A stretch of 64,000 bases of DNA from Stagnimonas sp965279705 (GCA_965279705.1 OZ257257.1:2790001-2854000); one strand, 5' to 3'. Positions 25,828 to 36,000 are shown, counted from the stretch's first letter. Notes: a model not told the origin generated them from the letters alone. Program-made: numbers and translations.

Positions 25828-26157
25828 TTAGATCAAGCCACCGAGATTCATGCCCGGAGGCAACTGCATACCGGCGGTCGCGCCGGCCATCTTGGCAGCA
25901 CTCGCGGTCTCGATCTTCTGCGCCGCGTCATTGATGGCAGCAGCGATCAGGTCTTCCAGAAACTCCTTGTCTTCCGTCAGCGCATCGGCGCTGATCTCGA
26001 CTTTCTTCGCCTGGTGCTTGCCGGTGAGCGTGACCTTGACCATGCCCGCGCCGGACTCGCCGGTGACCTCCATACGGGCGACTTCATCCTGCAGGCGTTT
26101 GACGTTCTCCTGCATCTTCTGGGCTTGGGCGAGGATCTGTTGCATGGGGCCTTTCAT
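25828..26157 (-). CDS. ybaB: YbaB/EbfC family nucleoid-associated protein
   Basis: A small DNA-binding protein that forms a tweezer-like dimer and coats the nucleoid. The 109-aa sequence has the helical N-terminus (QQILAQAQKMQENVKRLQDE) and the conserved VTLTGKHQAKKVEIS core; the C-terminus is Met/Gly/Pro-rich (MQLPPGMNLGGLI). It lies between dnaX and recR in the standard operon arrangement. Confidence 0.95.
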   Translation of the reverse strand: MKGPMQQILAQAQKMQENVKRLQDEVARMEVTGESGAGMVKVTLTGKHQAKKVEISADALTEDKEFLEDLIAAAINDAAQKIETASAAKMAGATAGMQLPPGMNLGGLI

Positions 26158-26205
26158 GGGCGCTCCTTGAGTGTTGGTTTAGGTGAGGTTGGTTGACGCG
26201 AAGAG

Positions 26206-27867
26206 TCAAAGGGATTTGATGGAGCCAGCACGAATGCTGGCGCCGAAATGCTGCTGGAAGGCCTTGACCCGCTCGTCTTCGACAATGGCGGTCTCGGCGG
26301 CTTTCTGTTTGGCGTCAAGGGCTGCGATGGCCAGCGCGGCGGGTGTATCGAGCGCGCCGATACCGACGTCAATCACCAGATGGATGGGGGCCGAGAGCTG
26401 GATGCGCAAGGCTTCCTGTAATTCAGCACGGCGCTCTTCGGTGAGCAGGTGCTTTTGCTTGACGTCGAGCGTCAGGCGCAGGGCATCACTATCGTGGGAA
26501 GTCCACACCGAGTGATACGCGAGCATCTTGGTCATGCCCTTGAGTGCAAGCGCTTCGAGACGCACAGACCAAGGTGCATCGTCGGCGACCGGCTGCGGCG
26601 TGGGCACCGGCGCCGATACCGGCACGGCGATGGCGGGCAGCTCGATACGCGGCTTGGCCGCAACAGGTGCAGGCGGTGCAAGAATTGCCGTTGGCGCAGC
26701 TGCGGCAGGGCGTGCGGGTGCGGCGCTACCCGCAGCACTCGTTGCAGGACGCGAACCGCCCACAGTCGCGGGCTGATCGGGTGGCTGATCGGGGTGGAAC
26801 GCGAGCATGCGCAACAGGCACATCTCGAAACCCAGACGCGGCTCCGGTGCCCAGCCCAGATCGCGGCGACCGAGCACAGCGATCTGGTAATAAAGCTGCA
26901 AATCCTCGGCCTTGAAGCGGCCGTTGAGGGCGAGCAGGGCCTCGTCATCGTCTTCGTTCTGCGCCTTGGGCAGGGCCAGCAGCATGGCGAGGCGTTGCAG
27001 CGCCGTCGCCAGTTCGTTGATAAGCGCGGCGTAGTCCGGTGCCTGACTTTCCAGCTTCTGGATGCCTGCCAGCAGGGCATCGCCATCGCGCGTGGTGAGC
27101 GCCGCGAGCAAGTCGAACAACACGCGGCGACCGGAGGTGCCGAGCATTTCCTCCACCGGCTCGCGCAGCAGCGTGCCGCCGCCGGCAAAGGCAATGGCCT
27201 GGTCGGTGAGCGAGAGCGCATCGCGCATGGAGCCATCGGCCCCGCGGGCGATTTCGCTGACGGCACCCGTCTCGAACGCCTGCCCCTCTTCGGTCAGCAC
27301 CTTGTTGATCTGGTCGCGGATGACGCTAATCGGCAGGCGCTTCAAATTGAATTGCAGGCAGCGACTCAAGATGGTGGCGAGCAGCTTCTGCGGGTCGGTG
27401 GTCGCGAGAATGAACTTCACCCTCGGCGGCGGCTCTTCCAGCGTCTTCAACAGCGCGTTGAAGGCGCTCTTCGACAGCATGTGGACTTCGTCGATCAGGT
27501 ACACCTTGTAGCGGCCTCGCACCGGCGCGTACTGGGCGTTGTCGATCACCACGCGCACGTCGTCCACGCCGGTGTTTGAGGCGGCGTCGATTTCCAGCAG
27601 GTCGACGAAGCGGCCCTGGTCGACTTCCTTGCAGCTGCCGCAGACGCCGCAGGGCTGCGAAGTGACGCCGGTTTCGCAGTTGAGGCCTTTGGCGATGATG
27701 CGAGCGAGTGTGGTCTTGCCCACGCCGCGCGTACCGGTGAGCAAGATGGCCGGATGCAGGCGATCCTGATCCAGCGCATGGCACAGGGCTTTGGTGACGT
27801 GGCCCTGCCCCATGACATCTTCAAAACGGCGCGGGCGGTATTTTCGGGCAAGGGCGAGGTAGCTCAT
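26206..27867 (-). CDS. dnaX: DNA polymerase III subunits gamma and tau
   Basis: The clamp-loader ATPase. The 553-aa protein begins MSYLALARKYRPRRF, has Walker A TGTRGVGKTT near residue 47, a Cys zinc module (CGVCGSCKE), the DEVHMLS Walker B, and the sensor 1 / SRC region (SRCLQFNLK). A Pro/Ala-rich linker (~370-430) leads to the tau C-terminal region. I found no A6G-type slippery heptamer, so separate production of gamma by frameshifting is not evident. The short divergent gap to the flippase-like gene must hold both promoters. Confidence 0.95.
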   Translation of the reverse strand: MSYLALARKYRPRRFEDVMGQGHVTKALCHALDQDRLHPAILLTGTRGVGKTTLARIIAKGLNCETGVTSQPCGVCGSCKEVDQGRFVDLLEIDAASNTGVDDVRVVIDNAQYAPVRGRYKVYLIDEVHMLSKSAFNALLKTLEEPPPRVKFILATTDPQKLLATILSRCLQFNLKRLPISVIRDQINKVLTEEGQAFETGAVSEIARGADGSMRDALSLTDQAIAFAGGGTLLREPVEEMLGTSGRRVLFDLLAALTTRDGDALLAGIQKLESQAPDYAALINELATALQRLAMLLALPKAQNEDDDEALLALNGRFKAEDLQLYYQIAVLGRRDLGWAPEPRLGFEMCLLRMLAFHPDQPPDQPATVGGSRPATSAAGSAAPARPAAAAPTAILAPPAPVAAKPRIELPAIAVPVSAPVPTPQPVADDAPWSVRLEALALKGMTKMLAYHSVWTSHDSDALRLTLDVKQKHLLTEERRAELQEALRIQLSAPIHLVIDVGIGALDTPAALAIAALDAKQKAAETAIVEDERVKAFQQHFGASIRAGSIKSL

Positions 27868-27921
27868 TCCGGTAGTTTAGTTTCCTAAAGCACATCCGGC
27901 ACGCTCGCCTAAAATGACCGG

Positions 27922-28857
27922 ATGACCTCCACCACCAAGCGCGCCCTGCTGATTGCCCTGCAAGTGCTGGTGCTGGCCGCTTTCGCGCTGGCCATCGAGC
28001 ACTGGTGGGGCTTCGCGCGCCTGCTGAGCCCATGGGCGCAGGTGCCACTGGCGTTGGTCGCTCTGGTGGTCTTTGCACAAATGGCGAGCTATGCGCTGCG
28101 TGCCTTGCGTATTTATCTGGCGGAGCCGCGCATCCCTCGCGGCAGCTGGCCGCGCTGCCTGCAACTGATTCTGCTCAACAATGCACTCAACCTGTTGCTG
28201 CCGGCACGCACGGGCGAGGCGAGTTTCCCCATTCTCATGCAGCGCTGGTTCGGCGTGCCGCTGGCCGAGGGCGCGGGCACCTTGCTGTGGCTGCGGCTGC
28301 TGGATTTGAATGTGCTCGGCGTGCTGGCGCTGCTCACCTTTGCCCCGGCGCTGCTGCCTTTGCCAACGGGACTATGGCCGCTGCTGGCACTCGTCACAGC
28401 ACTCATCCCGCTGCTGGTGCCGTTGTTGCAGCAAAAGCTCTCTGAAGCACTGGCAGGCCGTCAGGGCAAGGGTTCGCAGCTTGCGCGCAAGCTGCTGATG
28501 GGTGTCCCGCAGCGAGGCGCACAGGTGCGGCTCGATCTCGCGCTCAGCTGGTCAGCCTGGGGCATCAAGCTCGCGGCGCTAGCCGCTGTGTTTGCCGCCC
28601 TCGCACAACTCTCGCCAGTCGCCGGCCTGCTCGGTGCGATTGGTGGAGATCTGTCCACCGTGCTGCCCATCCACACGCCCGGCGGCTTCGGCACCTACGA
28701 GGCTGGTGTGATTGCCTTTGCTTCGCCGCTCGCCTCGCCGACACCGGCGCTGCTCGCGGCCGCCGTCAACCTGCACATTCTGGTGCTGGGCATTGCACTC
28801 GCCGCCGGTGCGGTGGCGTGGCTGACCCAGCCGCGTGTGAGAAACTCTCGCCCATGA
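27922..28857 (+). CDS. flippase-like integral membrane protein (lysylphosphatidylglycerol synthase TM / UPF0104 family)
   Basis: A 311-aa polytopic membrane protein with about eight hydrophobic segments and the family's central motif around LLNNALNLLLPARTGEASFPILM. Late in the chain it has the IHTPGGFGTYEAG block, the conserved GGxGxxE of this family. Such proteins occur with polyprenyl-phosphate glycosyltransferases and are proposed to move lipid-linked sugars across the inner membrane. The ATGA overlap with the following GT2 gene, which is followed by a GT39-type transferase, supports a role in lipid-linked sugar handling. No lysyl-transferase domain is present. Confidence 0.82.
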   Translation: MTSTTKRALLIALQVLVLAAFALAIEHWWGFARLLSPWAQVPLALVALVVFAQMASYALRALRIYLAEPRIPRGSWPRCLQLILLNNALNLLLPARTGEASFPILMQRWFGVPLAEGAGTLLWLRLLDLNVLGVLALLTFAPALLPLPTGLWPLLALVTALIPLLVPLLQQKLSEALAGRQGKGSQLARKLLMGVPQRGAQVRLDLALSWSAWGIKLAALAAVFAALAQLSPVAGLLGAIGGDLSTVLPIHTPGGFGTYEAGVIAFASPLASPTPALLAAAVNLHILVLGIALAAGAVAWLTQPRVRNSRP

Positions 28858-29906
28858 ACACAATGCTCACTGCCCCGCGCCTCTCCGTCGTCATCCCCAT
28901 GTACAAAGAGCAGGACAACGTCACGCCCATGCTCGAAGGTGTCCACAAGGGGCTGGCCAGCTATGTCGGCGAGTGGGAGCTGATCGTTGTCGATGACGGC
29001 TCCACCGACGAAACCGGTTCGCGTCTGGTCAGCGAGGCTGCCAAATACGGCCCGCATGTGCGCGTGCTGCGCTTTGCCCGCAACCACGGCCAGACCGCCG
29101 CCATGCAGGCCGGCATCGACGCCGCGCGCGGCGAGATCATCGCCACACTCGATGGCGACTTGCAGAACGACCCCGCCGACATCCCCAGACTCGTTGACGA
29201 AATGCTGCGGCGCGACCTTGACCTCATCCAGGGCAAGCGCGTCAATCGGCAGGACGCCGCCGTCAGCCGCAAGCTGCCAAGCAAGATCGCCAACCGCCTT
29301 ATCGCCCGCATCACTGGCGTCAACCTCAGCGACTACGGCTGCTCGCTCAAGGTCTATCGCGCGCGGGTCATCAAGAAAGTGCGGCTGTATGGCGAGATGC
29401 ACCGTTTCATCCCGGTGTGGGCGGCGATGGTGACCAGCCCGCACCGTATTGCCGAGATGCCCGTCGCCCACTACGCGCGGCAGTTCGGCACCAGCAAGTA
29501 CGGCATCTCGCGCACCTTCCGCGTCATTCTCGATCTGCTGACCGTGTTCTTCTTCATGCGCTTTCAGGCACGGCCGGGGCATTTTTTCGGTTCGATCGGC
29601 TTGGCACTCGGCTTCATCGGTGGCGCCATGATGAGCTGGCTGTTGTTCGTCAAATTCGCGCTCGGCGAATCCATCGGCGGCCGACCCTTGCTGCTGGTCT
29701 CGATCCTGTTCCTGATGTTCTCGGTGCAGTTTCTCACCACCGGCATCGTCGCCGAAATGCTCGCGCGCATCTTCTACAAGGACATCCCCCGCGTGGCACT
29801 GATCGACGAGGCGACCGATGACGGTTCGCCGCTCGGTTGGGCCGATGCGGCACAGCCTGCAACAGTAGTGATGCAGTTGCCGAAAGAATCGCCGCTGAAG
29901 GTCTAG
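28854..29906 (+). CDS. family 2 glycosyltransferase, polyprenyl-phosphate sugar synthase (ArnC/GtrB/DPM1-like)
   Basis: A 350-aa membrane-associated transferase. It has the GT-A motifs ELIVVDDGSTDET and ATLDGDLQNDPAD (nucleotide-sugar and metal binding) and RFARNHGQTAAMQAG, characteristic of DPM1/GtrB. Two C-terminal hydrophobic helices (FFGSIGLALGFIGGAMMSWL; LLLVSILFLMFSVQFLT) anchor it. The likely reaction is transfer of a sugar from a nucleotide donor to undecaprenyl phosphate on the cytoplasmic face. Its product would be flipped by the upstream membrane protein and used by the downstream ArnT-like transferase. The sugar is unknown. It starts at the ATG of the ATGA overlap. Confidence 0.87.
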   Translation: MNTMLTAPRLSVVIPMYKEQDNVTPMLEGVHKGLASYVGEWELIVVDDGSTDETGSRLVSEAAKYGPHVRVLRFARNHGQTAAMQAGIDAARGEIIATLDGDLQNDPADIPRLVDEMLRRDLDLIQGKRVNRQDAAVSRKLPSKIANRLIARITGVNLSDYGCSLKVYRARVIKKVRLYGEMHRFIPVWAAMVTSPHRIAEMPVAHYARQFGTSKYGISRTFRVILDLLTVFFFMRFQARPGHFFGSIGLALGFIGGAMMSWLLFVKFALGESIGGRPLLLVSILFLMFSVQFLTTGIVAEMLARIFYKDIPRVALIDEATDDGSPLGWADAAQPATVVMQLPKESPLKV

Positions 29907-29913
29907 CTCGGCA

Positions 29914-31503
29914 ATGGCTCGCACGCCCCGCGTTTATGTGAGCCCCGCACAGCGCCTGCTGTCTGGCATCGATCCCACCGCGCTGTGGCTGGTGGTGTTT
30001 GCCTTTGCCGGCTTCTGGCTTAACAGCTGGGCGGTGCCGCTGTTCGATCTCGACGAGGGCGCGTTCACGGCGGCGACGCGCGAGATGTTCGAGCGCGGCG
30101 ACTTCCTGATGACCTATCTCGACGGCGCACCGCGTTACGACAAGCCCATCCTCATCTACTGGTTGCAGGCCGGCTCGGTGAGCGTGCTGGGCTGGAGCGA
30201 ATTCTCGCTGCGGCTGCCCTCCATGCTCGCTGCCAGCGCGTGGATGTGGGTGGTGTACCGCTTCGTGCTGGAGGCTTGCGGCTCGAAGGACAAGGCGCTC
30301 TTCGCGGCCGGCAGCCTCGCCTTGTCGCCGGTGCCGGGGCTGATCGGCCACGCGGCGACGGCGGATGCGCTCCTCAATCTTTTTCTGGCACTGAGCCTGC
30401 TCGATCTATGGCGCTGGTTCGAGTCGCCCAGCCGCAAACGTCTGCTGCTGGTCTATCTCTGGATCGGCCTCGGCCTGCTCACCAAAGGCCCCGTCGCGGT
30501 TGCACTGCCGGTGATGGTGGTGCTGCCGTTTGCACTGCTCACGCGCCGCTGGCGCGATGCACTGAAAGCTGCATTCTTCATCCCCGGCTGGCTACTCACA
30601 CTGGCGGTATTCCTGCCGTGGGCGGTAGTGCTCACGCTCAGGGACGGCGGCGATTTCTTCAAGCATTTTCTGCTCGACCACAACGTCGGTCGCTACAGCG
30701 AGACGATGGAAAGTCACGGCGGCAAGCTCTGGTATTACGTTGCCGCACTGCCCTTGATCGTGCTGCCGTTCGCGGCCTGGCTACCTACCGCCTTCAAGCA
30801 GATCAAGGGCTGGAAAATCGAACCCCGCACCCTGTATCTGCTGCTCTGGTTCGGCGTCGTGTTCGTGCTGTTCAGCACCAGCAAGACCCAGCTGCCACAC
30901 TACCTGCTCTATGGCTGCACGCCCTTGTTCGTGCTGATGGGTCTGCACGCGGATGCCATCAAGCGGCGTTGGGTCGCACTGCTACCCGCCGCCATTTTCA
31001 TCGCCCTGCTGTGCGCGCTGCCGACGCTGATGCCGCAGTTCTTGCCGGATGCAAATCACGCCTACGATCGCGGCATCGTCGAAACCATTATTGCTTCAGT
31101 TCGGCCCACCTATTACATGGCATGCCTCGGTGCCGCCGTGATTCTGCTGCTGGCATTCATCCGCCCGAACATCACCCCCGCAATGGCGGCCCTGCGTGGT
31201 GGGTTGGCCGTATCACTTGCGGTGTGGTGCGGCGTGCTGCCGCTGCTAGCCGCTGGCCAGCAAGTGCCGGTGCAGCAAGCCGCCGCAATCAGCCGCCAGA
31301 TGGGCCTGCCCGTCGTTGCCTACCGCGTCACCATGCCCAGCTTTTCGGTGTATCGCGGCAGCGTCACGCCGCATCGCACACCGGTGACCGGCGAGATTGC
31401 GTTCACGCGCAAGGATCGGATTGCTGATTTGGCCAAAGAGACGCAGCGGCCGCAGACGGTAGTCTTTCAGTCCGGTGGCGTTGCGCTGATACGCATCGAG
31501 TAG
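29914..31503 (+). CDS. ArnT-like / GT39-family integral membrane glycosyltransferase
   Basis: A 529-aa multi-spanning transferase using lipid-linked sugars in the periplasm. FDLDEGAFTAATREM near the N-terminus has the D-E pair of the first periplasmic loop, typical of ArnT/PMT (GT-C) enzymes. APRYDKPILIYWLQ, then LTKGPVAVALP, also follow the ArnT pattern. Ten or more hydrophobic segments are visible. It starts 7 nt after the GT2 gene, closing a three-gene flippase / sugar-lipid synthase / transferase operon. The target could be lipid A, as for L-Ara4N, or another envelope glycan; none of the other arn genes are here. Confidence 0.85.
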   Translation: MARTPRVYVSPAQRLLSGIDPTALWLVVFAFAGFWLNSWAVPLFDLDEGAFTAATREMFERGDFLMTYLDGAPRYDKPILIYWLQAGSVSVLGWSEFSLRLPSMLAASAWMWVVYRFVLEACGSKDKALFAAGSLALSPVPGLIGHAATADALLNLFLALSLLDLWRWFESPSRKRLLLVYLWIGLGLLTKGPVAVALPVMVVLPFALLTRRWRDALKAAFFIPGWLLTLAVFLPWAVVLTLRDGGDFFKHFLLDHNVGRYSETMESHGGKLWYYVAALPLIVLPFAAWLPTAFKQIKGWKIEPRTLYLLLWFGVVFVLFSTSKTQLPHYLLYGCTPLFVLMGLHADAIKRRWVALLPAAIFIALLCALPTLMPQFLPDANHAYDRGIVETIIASVRPTYYMACLGAAVILLLAFIRPNITPAMAALRGGLAVSLAVWCGVLPLLAAGQQVPVQQAAAISRQMGLPVVAYRVTMPSFSVYRGSVTPHRTPVTGEIAFTRKDRIADLAKETQRPQTVVFQSGGVALIRIE

Positions 31504-31507
31504 CGAG

Positions 31508-31636
31508 GCTTTGATGCCTCGATTGGCGTAGCGAGCATTGCGGATGGCGTGCGGAGTCACGCGGAGCGGGCTCAATGCCCGTGAGCATGGCTACGTGCGC
31601 AAGCCGCAAGCGCAGTAGCCAAGTGAGGTATCAAAG
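31508..31636. repeat. long imperfect hairpin abutting the SRP RNA gene
   Basis: The two halves of this ~130-nt stretch are complementary over most of their length: arms of ~60 nt converge on GCGGGC-tcaat-GCCCGT at 31566-31582. The outer ~35 nt pair best (CTTTGATGCCTC against GAGGTATCAAAG; TTGGCGTAG against the CAGTAGCCAA side). The first 14 nt also form a local CGAGGC-tttgat-GCCTCG hairpin directly after the GT39 stop codon. The element lies between the convergent GT39 gene and ffs and ends where ffs ends. It may be a termination/processing structure or a degenerate MITE-like palindrome. No coding sequence is seen. Confidence 0.6.
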
Positions 31637-31743
31637 TGATTCGCGCCGACTTACTCCGGCGCTTCGCTACACCGCTGCCGTTGCTCCCTTCCGGGCCTGG
31701 CGGAGTTCACGGCTCACAAACGCGGAGGGCCGACGCGAATCAC
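31636..31743 (-). ncRNA. ffs: signal recognition particle RNA, small bacterial (4.5S) type
   Basis: Read on the minus strand, the 108-nt segment has the universal SRP domain IV apex: CAGGCCCGGAAGGGAGCA, containing the GGAA tetraloop and the asymmetric internal loop that binds Ffh. The ends GTGATTCGCG and CGCGAATCAC pair as a long terminal stem, and the intervening arms are complementary. Size and absence of an Alu domain match the Gram-negative 4.5S RNA, which targets membrane proteins with Ffh and FtsY. dnaX lies about 4 kb away; in many relatives ffs is a close neighbour of dnaX. Confidence 0.93.
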
Positions 31744-31747
31744 ATGG

Positions 31748-31753
31748 ATTATC
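31748..31753 (-). promoter_or_regulatory. -10 element for the SRP RNA gene
   Basis: GATAAT (5/6 match to TATAAT) on the minus strand lies 5 nt upstream of the predicted 5' end of the SRP RNA, the expected distance to a transcription start. A convincing -35 is not visible. The call rests on the -10 match and its spacing to the mature RNA. Confidence 0.5.
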
Positions 31754-31905
31754 TCACGCTCGTCGCGTTTATCGCATCATCGAAATGATTCAGCCGGCGT
31801 TTGTTAAGCCCGCTTTACGTTGCGGTCACAGGGCAGCGGTGGAACCCGGCACAGGGTTCATGGTCAACTGCCCACTCAAGAAAGTCTCACCACGCAAGGA
31901 TTGTC

Positions 31906-33081
31906 GTGCGCGCTAGAACCCTCATCATCATCGTGCTGCTTGTGGTACTCGCGGGCGGATTTTTCTACTGGCAGAAACATCGCACCAACAGCCAAGCCAA
32001 AGCGCCCGTCAACCGGGCGGTGACCGTCGACATGGCGCAGGCGCGTGTTGGCGATGCCGCGGTACAAATTTCGGCTATCGGCCAGATCATCAGCAGTCAC
32101 AGTGTGGCCATCCGCCCTCAAGTCAGCGGCACGCTGCAAAAGGTGTTCTTCACCGAGGGTGCGTCGGTCAAGGCCGGTGACAAGCTGTTTGAAATCGACC
32201 CCGCGCCCTATCGCGCCGCTATGCAGCAGGCCGAGGCTCAGGTCGCGCGCGACCGCGCCGGCGTGCAAGCCGCAGAGACGCAGGAAAAACGCCTGCTGCC
32301 GCTGGCTGAAAAAGGCTATGTCACCCCGCAGGAAGTGCTCGATGCCAAAGCCACCGCCGAAAGCGCCCGAGCCAGCGTGCAGGTCTCGCAAGCCGCCGTC
32401 GCGGCCGCACGGGTCAACATGGATCGCACCGTCATCCGCGCGCCCATCGCCGGCCGCACCGGCGCGCTGTCGGTGAAGACCGGCAACATCGTCAATGCCA
32501 GCGACGCCGCGCCGCTGGTCACCATCAACCAGCTGCAACCGGTACAGGCCGAGTTCACGGTGCCGCAGGCGCAGCTCGGCGCCTTGCAGCAGGCGATGGC
32601 AAAAGGCCCGGTGAAGATCGTGGTCAGCAGCCAGACCGGCGGTGCCGCTCTGGCCGAAGGTCATGTGCTGTTCGTCGACAACACCATCGACGCCACCACC
32701 GGCACCGTCAAACTCAAGGCCGAGTTCGCCAATGCCGACGAGAAGCTCTGGCCCGGCACCTTCGTGAGCTTTACCGCCACCCTCGCCATCGAAACCAACC
32801 GCGTACTGGTGCCCGAGCTGGCGGTGCAGCCGGGGGCCGATGGCAGCTTCGTCTACGTGGTGGATGCCGAGAACAAGGCGCAGCTCACGCCAGTGACCGT
32901 GGCGCGGCAGCTGGGCAGCGAAATGGTGATCGACAAGGGCTTGAAAGGCGGCGAGAAAGTCGTTTCCCGCGCGCCACGCGACCTCAAGCCTGGTGCCACG
33001 GTGCAGCTCGCAGGTGCGAAGCCCAGCGCTGAAAGCGCCGCGCCCAAAGGCGAGAGCGCCGCCAAGGTCGCAGCCCCATGA
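31906..33081 (+). CDS. RND efflux periplasmic adaptor (membrane fusion protein, MdtA/AcrA type)
   Basis: The adaptor that links an inner-membrane RND pump to an outer-membrane channel. The GTG start was chosen because AAGGA lies 5 nt upstream and the product begins with an N-terminal membrane anchor (RTLIIIVLLVVLAGGFFYW). The 391-aa protein then shows the first barrel-sandwich half (IRPQVSGTLQKVFFTEGASVKAGDKLFEIDPAPY), a long alpha-helical hairpin (~90-165), the second lipoyl half (TVIRAPIAGRTGALSV), and a beta-barrel and MP domain. It overlaps the permease gene by ATGA. No outer-membrane factor (TolC/OprM) gene follows, so a channel encoded elsewhere is probably used. Confidence 0.92.
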   Translation: MRARTLIIIVLLVVLAGGFFYWQKHRTNSQAKAPVNRAVTVDMAQARVGDAAVQISAIGQIISSHSVAIRPQVSGTLQKVFFTEGASVKAGDKLFEIDPAPYRAAMQQAEAQVARDRAGVQAAETQEKRLLPLAEKGYVTPQEVLDAKATAESARASVQVSQAAVAAARVNMDRTVIRAPIAGRTGALSVKTGNIVNASDAAPLVTINQLQPVQAEFTVPQAQLGALQQAMAKGPVKIVVSSQTGGAALAEGHVLFVDNTIDATTGTVKLKAEFANADEKLWPGTFVSFTATLAIETNRVLVPELAVQPGADGSFVYVVDAENKAQLTPVTVARQLGSEMVIDKGLKGGEKVVSRAPRDLKPGATVQLAGAKPSAESAAPKGESAAKVAAP

Positions 33082-36000
33082 AGGGCCTAAAGCCCGGCGA
33101 ATCGGTCGGCGTCTCGGAGCTGTTCATCCAGCGCCCCGTCGCCACCACCATCCTGATGATGGCACTGGTGTTATTCGGTGCCGTGGCCTACACCAAGTTA
33201 CCAGTGGCCGAGCTGCCCAACGTCGATTTCCCGTCCATCAGCGTCAGCGCCAGCCTGCCGGGGGCCGACCCGGAGACGATGGCGGCAACCGTGGCCACGC
33301 CGCTGGAACGTGCGTTCACCCAGATTCCGGGCCTGGACGTGATGAACTCGACCAGCAGCACCGGTTCGACCCAGATCAGCCTTACCTTCGCGCTCGATCG
33401 TGACATCGACTCCGCCTCGCAGGACGTGCAGAACGCCATTGCGCAGACGGTGCGGCAGCTGCCCTCCGCCCTGCCCAACCCGCCGACGCTGCGCAAGGTG
33501 AACCCCGCCGACGCGCCGATCCTGTTCATGGCGCTGTCGACCACCTCGGTGCCGATGACGACGCTCAACGATTTTGCCCAGACCCGCGTCGCCGACAGCC
33601 TCTCGCGCATCGAGGGCGTAGCACAGGTGAGCATCTACGGCAGCAAGATGTATGCAGCGCGCCTGTACGTGAACCCGCAGGCGCTGAGCGCACGCGGCCT
33701 CTCCTTCATCCAGCTGCGCAACGCTATCGCCAACGGCAACAGCTACCAGCCCGGCGGTACGCTCTACGGCGCGCAGCGCAGCTACACGCTGGAGGCTGAC
33801 GGCCAGCTGCGCAATGCGGCGGCCTACAACGATCTGGTGGTGGCTGAAAGCAATGGTGCACCCGTGCGCTTCCGCGATGTCGGCAAGGCGGTCGACAGCA
33901 TTCAGAACGACAAGCAGGCCGCCACCTACAACGGCCGGCCGGCGATCATCATTGCCGTCACTCGCCAGCCCGGTAGCAACACGGTAGAGATCGCCCAGAA
34001 GGTACGCGCCATCCTCGACGAACTGGCCGCGAGCGGCCCGGGCGACACCAAGATCGACATCACCTACGACCGCAGCGAGTTCATCCAGGAGTCGATCCAC
34101 GAGGTGAAGTTCACGCTGATCCTGTCGATCATTCTGGTCGTCGCGGTGATCTTCGTGTTCCTGCGCGATGCCCGCGCTACCGTCATCTCCGCCCTCGCCC
34201 TGCCCGCCGCGCTGCTCGGCACCTTCGGCGCAATGCAGCTGATGGGCTTCTCGCTCGACAATCTTTCGCTGATGGCGCTGACGCTGTCCGTCGGCTTCGT
34301 CGTGGACGATGCCATCGTCGTGCTCGAAAACATCATTCGCTACAAGGAGCAGGGCATGACCGCCCGCGAGGCGGCCAGCAAGGGCGCACGCGAGATCGGT
34401 TTCACGGTGATCTCGATGACGATCTCGCTGGTCGCCGTGTTCATCCCGATCCTGTTCATGGGCGGGCTGATCGGGCGGCTGTTCCGCGAGTTCGCGATGA
34501 CTGTATCTGTGGCCATCCTGCTGTCGGCAGTCATCTCGCTGACGCTCACGCCGATGCTGTGCGCGCGCTGGTTGAAGGATGGCGAGGATCATCACGGCAA
34601 GATGTATCTCACCTTCGAGCGCCTGTTCGACGCCATGCGCGACGGCTACGAAAAAACGCTGCGCTGGGCGCTGGGCCACAACACATTGATGCTCTTGGGT
34701 TCTGTCGCGATCCTGATCGGCACCGTCTTCATGTTCCGCGTGGTGCCGACCGGCTTCATTCCCGCGCAGGATACCGGCGTAATCTTTGCCAACACCCGCG
34801 CACCCGATGGTGTCACCTTTGAAGAGTTGCAGGTGATGCAGAACAAGGCCGCCGAACTGGTGCAGAAAAATCCCAATGTTGCCGGCGTGTTTTCGGCCAC
34901 CGGTAGCGGTGGCGGCGGTTCTTCAAACCCCACTGGCGGGCGCATGACCATTCGGCTCGCGCCGCATGGCGAGCGCAAGGACTCGGCCGACCAGGTGATC
35001 GCCCAGTTGCGCAAGGCCATGACGGCCGTGCCGCAGCTGCAGGCGTTCTTCAGCAACCCGCCGGCCATCCGCATCGGCGGCAACTCCAGCAATTCCAACT
35101 ACCAATATGTCTTGCAGGCCGATGATCTGAATGTGCTGGCCGAGACCTCGGAGCGGATGCTGGTGCGCCTGCGTGAGGTGCCCGGCCTGCGCGACCCCAA
35201 CAGCGACCTCCAGCTCGCCAATCCGCAGATCGACCTCGACATCAACCGCGACCGCGCCTCGGCCTTGGGCGTAACCGTGGCTGACATCCAGAACACGCTC
35301 TACGCCGCTTACGGCGCGGCACGCATCAGCACCATCTACAGCAACACCGCGCAATACGACGTGCTGCTGCAGATGGCGCCGGAGTTCCAGCTCAACATCA
35401 ATGCGCTGAAGCTGCTCTACGTGCCCAGCACCTCGGGTCGCCTGGTGCCGATCGAAGCGGTTGCCAGCATCCGGCCCAGCGTCGGCCCGTTGTCGATCAC
35501 CCACTATCAACAGCTCTCTTCAGTGACGCTATCGTTCGACCTCGTGCCGGGCGTGGCTCTCGGCGATGTCACCAGCAAGATCGAGGCGATTGCCGCCGAA
35601 GAGCTAAAGGGCGAAGTCAGCGGCACCTTTGCCGGCACCGCAGAAACCTTCAAGCAATCCACCGTCGATCTGCCGATCCTGCTGGTCTTCAGCATCCTCG
35701 TCATCTACATGGTGCTGGCGATTTTGTACGAGCACTTCGTACATCCGCTCACCATTCTCACCTCCCTGCCGCTGGCGGCGATCGGGGCTTTGGTGGCGCT
35801 GTGGATATTCGGTCTCGAACTCAACATCTTCAGCTTCGTGGGGCTGATCTTGCTGGTGGGTCTGGTGAAGAAGAACGGCATCATCATGGTCGACTTTGCC
35901 CTGCAGAAACGCCGTGAAGGTGCCACCGCCGAAGACGCGATGATGGAGGCCTGTCTGGTGCGTTTCCGCCCCATCATGATGACCACGCTGGCCGCCATCT

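Noticed and set aside
26206..27867. Programmed frameshift in dnaX making a gamma form
   Set aside because: No A-run slippery heptamer of the A6G type was found in the coding strand, so only the full tau-type product is called.
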